The position numbers and the translations under genes are program-made. Positions 1 to 7,731 of a stretch of 9,054 bases of DNA are shown piece by piece. Location: assembly GCA_903921455.1 (NCBI GenBank), contig CAIXPZ010000257.1, positions 1-9,054 of the forward strand. Reading direction: 5' to 3'. The notes beneath the pieces were generated by a model, which ran no database searches, had not been told where the DNA came from, and saw only the letters and a list, made by a program, of their open reading frames with translations. Source of the stretch: an uncultured Verrucomicrobia subdivision 3 bacterium (GTDB taxonomy: Bacteria > Verrucomicrobiota > Verrucomicrobiae > Limisphaerales > UBA11358). Position 1 is the stretch's first letter, and every line of letters begins with the position of its first letter.

Positions 1-157
1 ATGGCGACATCGTGCCGGGATCCACGTTAAGATACGGGTCGAATTTCTGCAGCGCGACCTTGAGCCCGCGGTTTTCGAGCAGCGTGCCGAGCGCGGCGGC
101 GGTCAGGCCTTTGCCGAGCGAACTCACCACGCCACCGGTTACAAAGATAAATTTCAT
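1..157 (-). CDS. pyrG: CTP synthase, N-terminal 52 codons (cut by window edge)
   Basis: CTP synthase converts UTP to CTP with ATP and glutamine in the cytoplasm. Only the N-terminus lies in the window; the gene runs off position 1. The translation starts [18 protein letters not shown], the family's amidoligase ATP-binding loop ([10 protein letters not shown], residues 8-17), and continues to [15 protein letters not shown] (about 38-52), which is near-invariant in CTP synthases. The ATG at 157-155 is the expected family start. It lies about 100 bp downstream of kdsB on the same strand. The pairing makes sense because KdsB uses CTP to activate Kdo. The gap between them holds an inverted pair of CCACAGAT repeats. 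The missing C-terminal glutaminase domain should lie to the left of the window. Confidence 0.95.
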   Translation of the reverse strand, partial: MKFIFVTGGVVSSLGKGLTAAALGTLLENRGLKVALQKFDPYLNVDPGTMSP

Positions 158-171
158 TTTAAATTATTTGG

Positions 172-260
172 GCCACAGATTAACACAGCTGAAACACGGA
201 TGTTCAAAAAACTGACACAGCAAAATGTTTATCTGCGCGAATCTGTGTCCATCTGTGGCT
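172..260. repeat. Inverted pair of CCACAGAT repeats between kdsB and pyrG
   Basis: One copy reads on the plus strand (172-200, GCCACAGATTAACACAG...). A second reads on the minus strand (260-231, AGCCACAGATGGACACAG...). GCCACAGAT (172-180) pairs perfectly with ATCTGTGGC (251-259), and after a 2-base mismatch ACACAG (183-188) pairs with CTGTGT (243-248), so the transcript could form a long imperfect hairpin. The kdsB stop codon TAG (261-259) overlaps the minus-strand copy. This resembles the degenerate CCACAGATgAACACaGAT intergenic repeats seen in many environmental bacterial genomes. A terminator or processing role is possible but not shown; there is no clean T-run. Confidence 0.65.
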
Positions 261-999
261 AAAGTTTTTTCAAAATCTCTTCCACGCGCTTTACATCTTC
301 CGGCAGGTCCACGCCGATGCTGTCGTAAGCCACGTTCACGACCGCGATGCCGATGCCGTTTTCCAGCGCGCGCAGCTGCTCCAGCTTCTCGGCGTTTTCC
401 AGCGGCGACACCGGGAATTTCACCAGCCGCAGCAGCGTTTCGCGCCGGTAGCCATAAATACCCAGATGCTTCAAAAAAGGAAACGCCGCCAACTGCTCGT
501 TGCCCGGACGGTTGGCGGCATCACGCAGATACGGAATCGTGCGCCGGGAAAAATATAGCGCGTGACCGGCGGCGTTGACAACGACTTTTACGACATTCGG
601 GTTGTCCAGCTCCGCAAGCTGCTTGATCGGCGTGGCGGCGGTGGACATTTCATTCTTCGCCAGCGCGTTGGCCACGGCGTCGATGACGCTCGGGTCGATC
701 AGGGGTTCGTCGCCCTGGATGTTCACGACCGCGTCGCCGTCGCAGCGTTCGCAGACTTCCGCGATGCGGTCGCTGCCGCTCGGATGTTCCGGGCGGGTCA
801 TCTCCACGCGGCAAAAATTCTGCGCCACTTCCCAGATGCGCGTGTCGTCCGTGGCCACGATGATCTCGGCCAGCGATTTGGCCTGCTGGCAGCGCTCGAC
901 GACGTGCTGGAGGAGCGGCTTGCCCGCGATGAGCGCGAGCGGCTTGCCGGGAAACCGCGTCGAGGCAAAGCGCGCGGGAATGATGCCAACAATTTTCAC
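259..999 (-). CDS. kdsB: 3-deoxy-manno-octulosonate cytidylyltransferase (CMP-Kdo synthetase)
   Basis: KdsB activates Kdo with CTP to give CMP-Kdo and pyrophosphate, the donor for Kdo transfer to lipid A; it acts in the cytoplasm. The 246-residue product matches the family length (about 245-255). Visible motifs in order are the nucleotide-binding PARFASTRFPGKPL (8-21), ATDD (49-52), PSGSDR (73-78), IQGDEP (94-99, whose acidic residue is expected to bind metal), HLGIYGYR (178-185), EQLRALENG (207-215) and GVDLPEDV (229-236). All the expected signature stretches are present, so the enzyme should be active. The start ATG at 999 gives the canonical MKIVGIIPARF opening. It lies downstream of a secreted-protein gene and upstream of pyrG on the same strand, with repeat sequence in both gaps. 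It implies an outer membrane with Kdo-containing lipopolysaccharide. Confidence 0.96.
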   Translation of the reverse strand: MKIVGIIPARFASTRFPGKPLALIAGKPLLQHVVERCQQAKSLAEIIVATDDTRIWEVAQNFCRVEMTRPEHPSGSDRIAEVCERCDGDAVVNIQGDEPLIDPSVIDAVANALAKNEMSTAATPIKQLAELDNPNVVKVVVNAAGHALYFSRRTIPYLRDAANRPGNEQLAAFPFLKHLGIYGYRRETLLRLVKFPVSPLENAEKLEQLRALENGIGIAVVNVAYDSIGVDLPEDVKRVEEILKKL

Positions 1000-1008
1000 G
1001 CGCCTATT

Positions 1009-1040
1009 TTAGCCACAGATAAACACCGAGGAAACACCAG
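1009..1040 (+). repeat. Third CCACAGAT-type repeat copy, upstream of kdsB
   Basis: AGCCACAGATAAACACCGAG (1011-1030), followed by GAAACACCAG, matches the two copies at 172-200 and 260-231 over AGCCACAGAT-naACAC. It lies in the 56-bp gap between the stop of the 195-residue secreted protein (1056) and the kdsB start (999), inverted relative to transcription. A shorter TTAGCCACAG match also occurs at 1653-1662, just upstream of that secreted-protein gene. Confidence 0.55.
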
Positions 1041-1055
1041 ATTTTCCCGGCCCGA

Positions 1056-1643
1056 TTATTTCACCGGGGTCACCGAATGGTTTCCCGCCGGTTGATGGTG
1101 CAACCGGAACTCCATGCCAAACGCGCCGCGATCGCGCCAGCCGAGGTAAAAGGTGCACCAATGCCGTTCATACGACACGAACGGGAGCAGCACCAGTTTG
1201 CGCCGGATGATTTCCAGATCCCAGCCGCCGTGCGGATCGGAATTGCGCTGCGGATAGCGCCCGCTGCGGGTGAACGTCTTGTCGGCGACGCCGATGACGT
1301 AAAAATTAAAATTATGGAAGGGGTTGCGGAAGCGCCATTTGGTGGCGCGCCGCGGGTCTGCCGGCAGATACCAGGCGGGCGGCACGGGTTCGTCGGCATT
1401 TTCCAGCCACCAGACCGGGTTCAGTTTGTTATAGAAATGGATTTCCGGCAATCCGGGCTTGGGGTTGACGGTGATGGTGTGCCAGCGGACAGCCTGGGTG
1501 TCGGCGGGCTCGCGCTTCATCGGCGCGGGTTGGCGCTCCAGCCGGTTGCGTTGGGCTTGGGCCGAAGGGAGGCCGGCCGCTAGAAACAAAATTGCCACCA
1601 GCGTCAGGGCGGGTGCCGGGGGCAGGGTGGCAGAGCGTTTCAT
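1056..1643 (-). CDS. Secreted protein of unknown function, 195 aa
   Basis: I do not recognise this family. The N-terminus has a clear Sec signal peptide: MKR, a hydrophobic core at about 11-24 (PALTLVAILFLAAG) and an AQA cleavage motif ending at residue 30. The mature part starts with a basic, proline-containing linker (31-48). A domain rich in aromatic residues follows (55-182): VWWLENADE (77-85), an RNPFHNFNFYVIG stretch (106-118) and paired tryptophans. It could be periplasmic or outer-membrane associated. There is one cysteine (C163), so no internal disulfide. The ATG at 1643 is chosen because it gives a normal signal peptide; there is no strong Shine-Dalgarno sequence. It is the first of three co-directed genes (this, kdsB, pyrG), but the intervening repeats and 56-bp gap make a shared transcript uncertain. 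A lineage-restricted conserved hypothetical protein is the most likely identity. Confidence 0.75.
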   Translation of the reverse strand: MKRSATLPPAPALTLVAILFLAAGLPSAQAQRNRLERQPAPMKREPADTQAVRWHTITVNPKPGLPEIHFYNKLNPVWWLENADEPVPPAWYLPADPRRATKWRFRNPFHNFNFYVIGVADKTFTRSGRYPQRNSDPHGGWDLEIIRRKLVLLPFVSYERHWCTFYLGWRDRGAFGMEFRLHHQPAGNHSVTPVK

Positions 1644-1730
1644 CCGGTCAAGTTAGCCACAGTGGGCCCGTTTGAAGCAAGCCGCGAAGGGGAAAATGCC
1701 GGCAGAACGGCGGGGGAACGCGAGCAATAA

Positions 1731-3533
<1,803 letters not shown>

Positions 3534-3552
3534 CCATGAGAGAATTGCCTTT

Positions 3553-3566
3553 AGCCGCCACCGGCT
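3553..3566 (+). other. Small hairpin in the malic enzyme to LOG gap
   Basis: AGCCG (3553-3557), a 4-base loop and CGGCT (3562-3566) lie between the malic enzyme stop (3533) and the LOG-family start (3579). The stem is only 5 bp and is followed by TATT, so it would be at most a weak terminator or attenuator. Confidence 0.25.
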
Positions 3567-3578
3567 TATTCTAGGCGC

Positions 3579-4610
3579 GTGAAGAATCTCAAAAGCAAGT
3601 CCGCCGACCCCAAGCTGACCCGGCTGATCGAAGAGCTCATCCAGGCCAAGGGCGGCGGCGCGAATGAAGCCGAAGTCGCGGACATCATCGAGAATGCCCT
3701 CAAGCTGCTGACCGATGTCAAAGACACGGGCGACGTGCGCGTCATCCAGACGACGATCCGCGAACTGCGCTACGCCTTCCGCCTCTTTGCGCCTTATGCC
3801 GACAAGCGCAAGGTCACCATCTTCGGTTCCGCCCGCACGCAGGCCACCAAGCCCGAATACCAGCAGGCGCTGGAGTTCGGCCAGAAGATTTCCGCCGCCG
3901 GTTTCATGGTCATCACCGGGGCGGGCGGCGGCATCATGCACGCCGGCCATGAAGGCGCGGGGCCGGAGAAGAGCTTCGGAGCGAACATCCGCCTGCCGTG
4001 GGAGCAGAGCGCCAATCCCATCATCATCAACGACAAGAAGCTCATCACCTTCCGCTATTTCTTCACGCGCAAGCTCACCTTCATCCGCCACAGCGACGCC
4101 ATTGCGCTCTTCCCCGGCGGCTTCGGCACCATGGACGAAGGCTACGAGGCGCTCACCCTCATGCAGACCGGCAAGAGCCAGCTCATGCCCCTCGTGCTCG
4201 TGGACAAACCCGGCGGCACCTACTGGAAGACCTGGGACAAACACATCCGCGAACATCTGTTGCGCGACAAGCTGATCTCCAACGACGACCTCAACCTGTA
4301 TCAGATCACCGACAGCGCGGACGAGGCCGTGAAGATCATCACCCGCTTCTATCGCAACTTCCATTCCACGCGCTGGGTCAAGGACGCCCTTGTCATCCGT
4401 CTCAAGCACACGCCCAGCCCCTCCGCCATTGCCGCCATGAACGAGGACTTTGCCGACATCATCAGCGGCGACCCCATCCACACCATCCCGCCCACGCCGG
4501 AAGAGCATGAGGACACGCAGCACCTCGAATTGCCGCGCATCGCCTTTGGCTTCAACCGGCACGACTATGGTCGGCTGCGGCAGTTGATTGATGTCTTGAA
4601 CGGCTTGTGA
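3579..4610 (+). CDS. LOG-family Rossmann nucleotide-binding protein (TIGR00730-like), 343 aa
   Basis: The core is a LOG (lysine-decarboxylase-like, 'Lonely guy') domain: FGSAR (82-86), the glycine-rich TGAGGGIMHAGHEGA (113-127), an RK pair in FFTRKLTF (161-168) and the signature PGGFGTMDE (179-187). Characterised relatives are nucleoside-monophosphate phosphoribohydrolases that release a base from AMP-type nucleotides, some making cytokinins. The substrate here is unknown. At 343 residues it is much longer than stand-alone LOG proteins (about 180-200). It carries a roughly 75-residue helical N-terminal extension and a roughly 85-residue C-terminal tail (after about 260). The start is a GTG at 3579, with no ATG in a better position. 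It follows the malic enzyme at 45 bp on the same strand, so co-transcription is plausible, though no functional link is obvious. The LOG fold is confident; the biochemical activity is not. Confidence 0.88.
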   Translation: MKNLKSKSADPKLTRLIEELIQAKGGGANEAEVADIIENALKLLTDVKDTGDVRVIQTTIRELRYAFRLFAPYADKRKVTIFGSARTQATKPEYQQALEFGQKISAAGFMVITGAGGGIMHAGHEGAGPEKSFGANIRLPWEQSANPIIINDKKLITFRYFFTRKLTFIRHSDAIALFPGGFGTMDEGYEALTLMQTGKSQLMPLVLVDKPGGTYWKTWDKHIREHLLRDKLISNDDLNLYQITDSADEAVKIITRFYRNFHSTRWVKDALVIRLKHTPSPSAIAAMNEDFADIISGDPIHTIPPTPEEHEDTQHLELPRIAFGFNRHDYGRLRQLIDVLNGL

Positions 4611-4706
4611 CCGGATATCGCCCTCCCGTCCCGCCGCCGCCGCTTCGCGTTTGACTTTGACCGCAGGGCGTGGCTCAATCCTGCGAATCATAAACGGAAC
4701 TGGGAG

Positions 4707-5102
4707 ATGCCAGCCGACTTTTACATTGATGTGCCACGCCGCATGGTCTTCAGCCATGGCCGCGGCATTCTCACTTTTCCGGAAGTGCGGAGTCACATGG
4801 AACGATTGCTGAAGCATCCTGACTTCCGGCCGGAATTCAACCAGCTTCTGGATTTCCGCCAGGTCAGCGAAGTGGCGTTGACCGCCGAGGAAATCCGCTC
4901 GCTCGCGGAAAAGAATGTCTTCAGCCCGAAATCCCTGCGCGCCTTCGTCATCACCACCGACTTGCATTTCGGGCTGGTGCGGATGTTCGGGGCTTACCGG
5001 GAGATAGCGGGGGAACACGGCATCATGATCTTCCGTGAACTGGCCCCGGCTCTGCAAGCGCTGGACCTGACCGAGCCTGCCGATCCCCGGCGTTTCCCTT
5101 AG
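4707..5102 (+). CDS. Small protein of unknown function, possibly STAS/SpoIIAA-like, 131 aa
   Basis: A 131-residue soluble protein without a signal peptide or membrane segment. Its layout is an N-terminal beta-like MPADFYIDVPRRMVF (1-15), GILTFPEV (20-27), a helix (28-37), a strand-like NQLLDFRQVSEV (45-56), a helix (60-70), RAFVITTD (78-85) and a final helix. This resembles small stand-alone proteins with a STAS/SpoIIAA-like alpha/beta fold, including the FSPKSLRAFVIT and MFGAYREIAGE stretches typical of such proteins. No phosphorylatable serine motif is certain. The ATG at 4707 suits the family-like opening, although the GGGAG at 4701-4705 is too close to be an ideal ribosome site. It is co-directed with the LOG gene (97-bp gap) and ends 10 bp before a convergent minus-strand gene. 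Fold assignment is inference and the function is unknown. Confidence 0.7.
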   Translation: MPADFYIDVPRRMVFSHGRGILTFPEVRSHMERLLKHPDFRPEFNQLLDFRQVSEVALTAEEIRSLAEKNVFSPKSLRAFVITTDLHFGLVRMFGAYREIAGEHGIMIFRELAPALQALDLTEPADPRRFP

Positions 5103-5112
5103 CGGCCCGACA

Positions 5113-5553
5113 TCATTGGGTGACTCGTTGCCATGGCTCGTCGGCTTTTGGCCAGCGCAGGGTAAACCCGCTGGCATCCGCACGAACAATCCGCGCGGCA
5201 TCAGTCCACGGCGTAACTTCGGTTGGGTTCGTGCTGCTCTTGATCGTCTGAATCAAATGCCCATGGTTGACCTGCCAGGTGCCCGTCCGCTGGTAGGTGT
5301 TGGTGCGGTCAGAATGGCTGAACCAGGATCGCTCGACAAAGCTGCCATCGGCGGCGACGGTGTTGGTGCATCGCATATCCAATGGCATTCCCTCTCCAGG
5401 CGGCAGATTCAGCTCCTCCCGCACCCAAACGCCTGCCAGCCGCTGGCGAAAAGTTTCATCTCCGGCTTTCACCATCCGGGCGTGATGCCCAAGCAAAAAG
5501 ACACCCGCGATGATCATGGCAGCCAGACATCCGAGGAGCGTGAATTTTTTCAT
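5113..5553 (-). CDS. Exported or membrane-anchored beta-rich protein (lipocalin-like?), 146 aa
   Basis: The N-terminus MKKFTLLGCLAAMIIAGVFLLGHHA is a signal peptide or signal anchor with its hydrophobic core at about 5-22. The rest reads as alternating short beta strands: LAGVWVREE (39-47), AADGSFVERSWF (67-78), YQRTGTWQVNHGHLIQTI (87-104) and GFTLRW (129-134). The pattern of a GxW start, an ADGSF strand and a GTWxV strand resembles small bacterial lipocalin-like domains. TLLGC looks like a lipobox, but the hydrophobic stretch continues well past the cysteine, so a lipoprotein is unlikely. The start ATG at 5553 is supported by the signal sequence. It lies 83 bp downstream of the CPBP protease gene, same strand, after a GC-rich hairpin. 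It is convergent with the 131-residue gene, with a 10-bp gap. No specific function can be assigned. Confidence 0.7.
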   Translation of the reverse strand: MKKFTLLGCLAAMIIAGVFLLGHHARMVKAGDETFRQRLAGVWVREELNLPPGEGMPLDMRCTNTVAADGSFVERSWFSHSDRTNTYQRTGTWQVNHGHLIQTIKSSTNPTEVTPWTDAARIVRADASGFTLRWPKADEPWQRVTQ

Positions 5554-5613
5554 GGCGCGTAATGAGTCTTATCGACAAACGCTAAGCCATGCCTTGCTCA
5601 AGACATCTGTCGG

Positions 5614-5634
5614 CGCCGGTATGGGCAGCCGGCG
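5614..5634 (-). terminator. GC-rich hairpin just after the CPBP protease gene
   Basis: CGCCGG (5614-5619) and CCGGCG (5629-5634) form a perfect 6-bp inverted repeat with a 9-base loop, starting 2 bases past the protease stop codon (5639-5637) on the minus strand. No U-tract follows, so it is a weak terminator candidate or a 3'-end stabiliser between the protease gene and the 146-residue gene. Confidence 0.35.
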
Positions 5635-5636
5635 TT

Positions 5637-6473
5637 TCATGAGAGCGTCTTTGTGGTGTGCGCCATCACCCAGGGCAGCATCGCCATGGAAGTGGCGTCA
5701 AATAAACCGTGGGCAATGACCGCCGGCCAGATCGACCCATGAAAGATCATGATCAAGCCCAAACCCACACCAATTAACCCGGCCAGACCGGCCGCCAGCG
5801 AACCCATGGCCAAATGTCCGAGTCCAAAAATGATGGCGCAGATGATGACCGCCACCACCTGGCCGGCCCGGGAGCCGAACTGTTGCGGCCAGACGGCTTT
5901 CATCCCGGCAAGAAAGGCGGATCGCCATAGCTCTTCCCGCAACCCCGCCACCACAAAACTCACCAGCGTCAGCGTCAACCAATAATACGCCGGATTATTG
6001 CGCAGCGTCGCCACATCAATGATCGTTTCCACGCCCGGACGGTGGCTCGTGACAAAGTCTTTCAGCGACTCCGGCGTCATGATGCGGGTGACCACCAGTC
6101 CCACGCCGATGCCCATGACCAAAAGAGCCAAAGCCGCGCGCAGGGCGACGGAATAACCGGCTCCCCAGAGGACGGGCTTGAGATTGCCCTGCCAGCGAAG
6201 TCGCAAATCATCGCGCGTGGCCCGTGAAACGGCGCATGCCAGACCAAAGATCAATCCGAAGACCAGCAATTCCAGCGCACAGACCGATAGCAGCCCGCCG
6301 ACCGTCTGCGTGAGCACCGCCGCGCGGGTTCCCCGGCGTCCCAACCCCAATAAGCCCACCGCCAGAATGTATCCGGTGATGAGCATCAGATGAATCCGCC
6401 AGCGGCTCCGGCTGCTGACGGGTTTGGTGGCCGATGCAATCATTTCCATGCGTTGATCGGGGGCTGCAGCCAT
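5637..6473 (-). CDS. CPBP family intramembrane metalloprotease (CAAX/Abi-type)
   Basis: A polytopic inner-membrane protein with about seven hydrophobic segments and the three CPBP motifs. Counting from the ATG at 6473 (278 aa), they are REELWR at about 179-184 (the EExxR metal and catalytic glutamates), FGLGH at about 216-220 (zinc histidine) and AHGLFDA at about 254-260 (second histidine with an HxxxD pattern). Family members include eukaryotic CAAX-prenyl proteases and bacterial proteins linked to bacteriocin self-immunity or signalling. The substrate here is unknown. The reading frame is open to a GTG at 6494. I prefer ATG 6473, which has GGAGG 12 bases upstream; ATG 6449 and 6443 are also possible. 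A 21-bp stretch at 6472-6492 recurs near the next gene upstream. It is flanked by other small membrane or exported protein genes on the same strand. Confidence 0.88.
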   Translation of the reverse strand: MAAAPDQRMEMIASATKPVSSRSRWRIHLMLITGYILAVGLLGLGRRGTRAAVLTQTVGGLLSVCALELLVFGLIFGLACAVSRATRDDLRLRWQGNLKPVLWGAGYSVALRAALALLVMGIGVGLVVTRIMTPESLKDFVTSHRPGVETIIDVATLRNNPAYYWLTLTLVSFVVAGLREELWRSAFLAGMKAVWPQQFGSRAGQVVAVIICAIIFGLGHLAMGSLAAGLAGLIGVGLGLIMIFHGSIWPAVIAHGLFDATSMAMLPWVMAHTTKTLS

Positions 6474-6492
6474 CGTGGCCAACGGCCTCCGC
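6472..6492 (-). repeat. 21-bp repeat, copy 1, at the start of the protease gene
   Basis: This 21-bp stretch matches 6943-6963 at 20 of 21 positions, same orientation, 471 bp apart. On the minus strand it reads GCGGAGGCCGTTGGCCACGA plus one base, and it contains the GGAGG before the preferred protease start. Confidence 0.55.
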
Positions 6493-6524
6493 ACCGTTTG
6501 CAGATAATTGGTGCCGGTGCCGGG

Positions 6525-6926
6525 TTAGCTATCACGTGGCTCATGCGTTTGTTTTCTCGCCAGATAGTTGCGCGTGGTTTTCCAAATCATCACCGGCGCA
6601 ATCGCCAGCATGATCGCTCCGCTGACGCTATATCCCCAGCCGGTATCGCGCCCGATCACCGCCAGAAGAATTCCGCCCAGCGTCATCATGCCGAATATCA
6701 GCCACACGCCTAGAACCACGATCAGCTTCTGCGGACGCTCTGCCGCCGAACGATAGACGCTGCCTTCGGCAAACAGGCTTTCGAACGGGCCGGTGGATGC
6801 GTAGGAACTCAAAGGCGCGCCACACCGGTTGCAAAAGTGCGCGGCCGGGTCGTTGGGGGCCATGCAACTCACGCACAACTGTCGCTCATTCGTTTCCGGC
6901 AACTCTGGATGGGATTCGGGTGTCAT
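6525..6926 (-). CDS. Zinc-ribbon membrane protein of unknown function, 133 aa
   Basis: The N-terminus carries a double CxxC zinc ribbon, CVSC (18-21) and CNRC (32-35) followed by GAPL, as in zinc-ribbon domains found at the front of many bacterial membrane proteins. After a linker come two hydrophobic segments, about 68-90 (LIVVLGVWLIFGMMTLGGILLAV in character) and about 98-116, then a basic C-terminal tail (KTTRNYLARKQ). The ribbon is therefore probably cytoplasmic, with a membrane hairpin behind it. The frame extends upstream to a TTG at 7013, but I prefer ATG 6926. The extra residues are arginine- and proline-rich without family features, and they overlap the 21-bp repeat shared with the neighbouring protease gene. 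No enzymatic role can be read from the sequence. The neighbours suggest a small cluster of envelope proteins. Confidence 0.72.
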   Translation of the reverse strand: MTPESHPELPETNERQLCVSCMAPNDPAAHFCNRCGAPLSSYASTGPFESLFAEGSVYRSAAERPQKLIVVLGVWLIFGMMTLGGILLAVIGRDTGWGYSVSGAIMLAIAPVMIWKTTRNYLARKQTHEPRDS

Positions 6927-6942
6927 GGCGCGCCGGGTGCCG

Positions 6943-6963
6943 ATCGTGGCCAACGGTCTCCGC
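6943..6963 (-). repeat. 21-bp repeat, copy 2, upstream of the zinc-ribbon gene
   Basis: This is the same 21-bp sequence as 6472-6492 with one difference (GGAGA instead of GGAGG on the minus strand). It lies 16 bp before the preferred ATG at 6926, so it probably belongs to the 5' leader of this gene. Confidence 0.5.
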
Positions 6964-7020
6964 GCTCTTCCGGGCCGGTTGCTGCCGGCAATGACCGGGA
7001 CGACCTGTCGCAAAAACGTC

Positions 7021-7236
7021 TCATGGCTGCTGACGGGCTGGAATCAAGATCTGCCGGAAATCATTCACGCGAATAAAATAGGGATCATAGCTTAAGGCGG
7101 AACTCTGCGGGCAGCGGCCGGAGCAGACCACTTCATTTTCGACTCGAATCGAAGCCGCTGGCGGCGGAATCGTCCGCCAGCAGACCAGCGCGGTGGTCAT
7201 CAGCAGAACCAGCCAAATCAATCTGGACGCTTTCAT
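7021..7236 (-). CDS. Small membrane-anchored or secreted protein, 71 aa
   Basis: A short ORF opening with MKASRLIWLVLLMTTALVCW, a typical signal sequence or N-terminal anchor, followed by a proline-rich turn (PPPAAS, 24-29) and about 40 polar residues. Two cysteines, C38 and C42, lie in VVCSGRCPQ and could form a disulfide or bind a ligand. There is no recognisable family. The ATG at 7236 gives a normal signal peptide. It is transcribed towards the zinc-ribbon gene, with 94 bp between its stop and ATG 6926. Because it is short and unrecognised, the call rests on the well-formed signal sequence and co-orientation with the following genes. Confidence 0.5.
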   Translation of the reverse strand: MKASRLIWLVLLMTTALVCWRTIPPPAASIRVENEVVCSGRCPQSSALSYDPYFIRVNDFRQILIPARQQP

Positions 7237-7356
7237 GATCTTAAATCCCGCAAAATCGGCTCATGGGTTCATGGCTTGAAAGGTTGCCGCCTGTCCTGCC
7301 AATGCGATTGACCTTATTCCCGCCCCTCCGCCGTGTCGAGCGGATTTTAGCGCCTG

Positions 7357-7621
7357 ACACTTTTCCGGAGACGGCCTTCAGGCCGCTTCACCCTGCAACG
7401 TGGTGAGGCTTGGGAATAATCTGACCGGTAACAGCGAGGACGCAGACGGAATGGAGCCTGATCACGCTGGCGTATAACCTCAAGCGGGTGCTGAACCTGG
7501 TCAGCGTGGAGAAATTGCTGCTGGCGGTGGCTTGAAAGCCGGGCGGCGCTGCCTGCCCGCGAAAAATGCTGGCTCCCTGTCCGATTATCTTCCCTGACTC
7601 ACCCTGTCACCGGAAAAGTTC
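7357..7621 (+). mobile_element. Internally deleted IS element (IS1182-like), both ends kept
   Basis: Two inverted ends bracket the piece. The left has ACTTTTCCGGAGACGG (7359-7374); the right, read on the minus strand, has ACTTTTCCGGTGACAGG (7619-7603). The first 10 bases are identical and the next few nearly so. Between them lies the C-terminal tail of a transposase (7425-7535). Only about 66 bp separate the left end from the surviving coding part, so more than a kilobase of a normal element is missing. This is a non-autonomous, MITE-like derivative. No target-site duplication is obvious, so the exact outer boundaries are uncertain. A small palindrome (GGCCT-TC-AGGCC, 7373-7384) lies just inside the left end. 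Confidence 0.6.
7425..7535 (+). pseudogene. Transposase C-terminal fragment, IS1182-like
   Basis: An open stretch of 36 codons after an in-frame TGA at 7422 ends at TGA 7533-7535. It contains TEWSLITLAYNLKRVLNLV and finishes LLLAVA. The WSL-x-LAYNLKRVLN-x-V-x-V-x-KLL pattern is the usual C-terminal helix of IS1182-type DDE transposases. No start codon or catalytic region is present, so it is a remnant. It lies inside the inverted ends at 7359 and 7619. I rely on remembered family pattern; a related DDE family such as IS5/IS4 is possible. Confidence 0.62.
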
Positions 7622-7692
7622 CAACCAAGAATAGTTAGAAAAACAATCGCCTGCCACCTTGCTAACTAACAAATCCACTGACTCAGTCACCA

Positions 7693-7731
7693 ACCTAACT
7701 AGTTTTCACACGGGCTCGCGACTAGTTAGGC
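7693..7731 (-). other. Terminal, short attC-like site after the last cassette
   Basis: On the minus strand, GCCTAAC (7731-7725) matches R'' and contains the stop of the 73-residue ORF. GTTAGGT (7699-7693) matches the GTTRRRY R' box. The arms extend to a perfect 10-bp inverted repeat (CCTAACTAGT at 7694-7703 with ACTAGTTAGG at 7721-7730) around a 17-base loop. At 39 bp it is well below normal attC length (about 55-140), and no separate L''/L' boxes are seen. It may be a truncated site. Alternatively the true R' lies further on, at GTTAGTTAGC (7670-7661), giving a 71-bp site. Confidence 0.5.

Noticed and set aside
172..260. Rho-independent terminator after kdsB
   Set aside because: The hairpin is real on paper but interrupted by mismatches, has a loop of over 50 bases and no clean U-tract. 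I list it as an inverted repeat instead.
562..1095. Plus-strand frames opposite kdsB
   Set aside because: kdsB on the minus strand has full family motifs; the opposing frames are compositional shadows.
1077..1583. 168-codon plus-strand frame opposite the 195-aa secreted protein
   Set aside because: The minus-strand product has a proper signal peptide and domain-like sequence. The plus-strand frame has neither.
5510..5553. Lipoprotein signal (LLGC) in the 146-aa protein
   Set aside because: The cysteine is at residue 9 and the hydrophobic stretch continues for more than ten residues after it, so a cleavable lipobox is unlikely.
6410..7037. 13-bp match GGCTGCTGACGGG at 6410-6422 and about 7025-7037
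   Set aside because: It lies on opposite sides of the 21-bp repeat in the two places, so it does not support a simple duplication; probably chance in GC-rich DNA.
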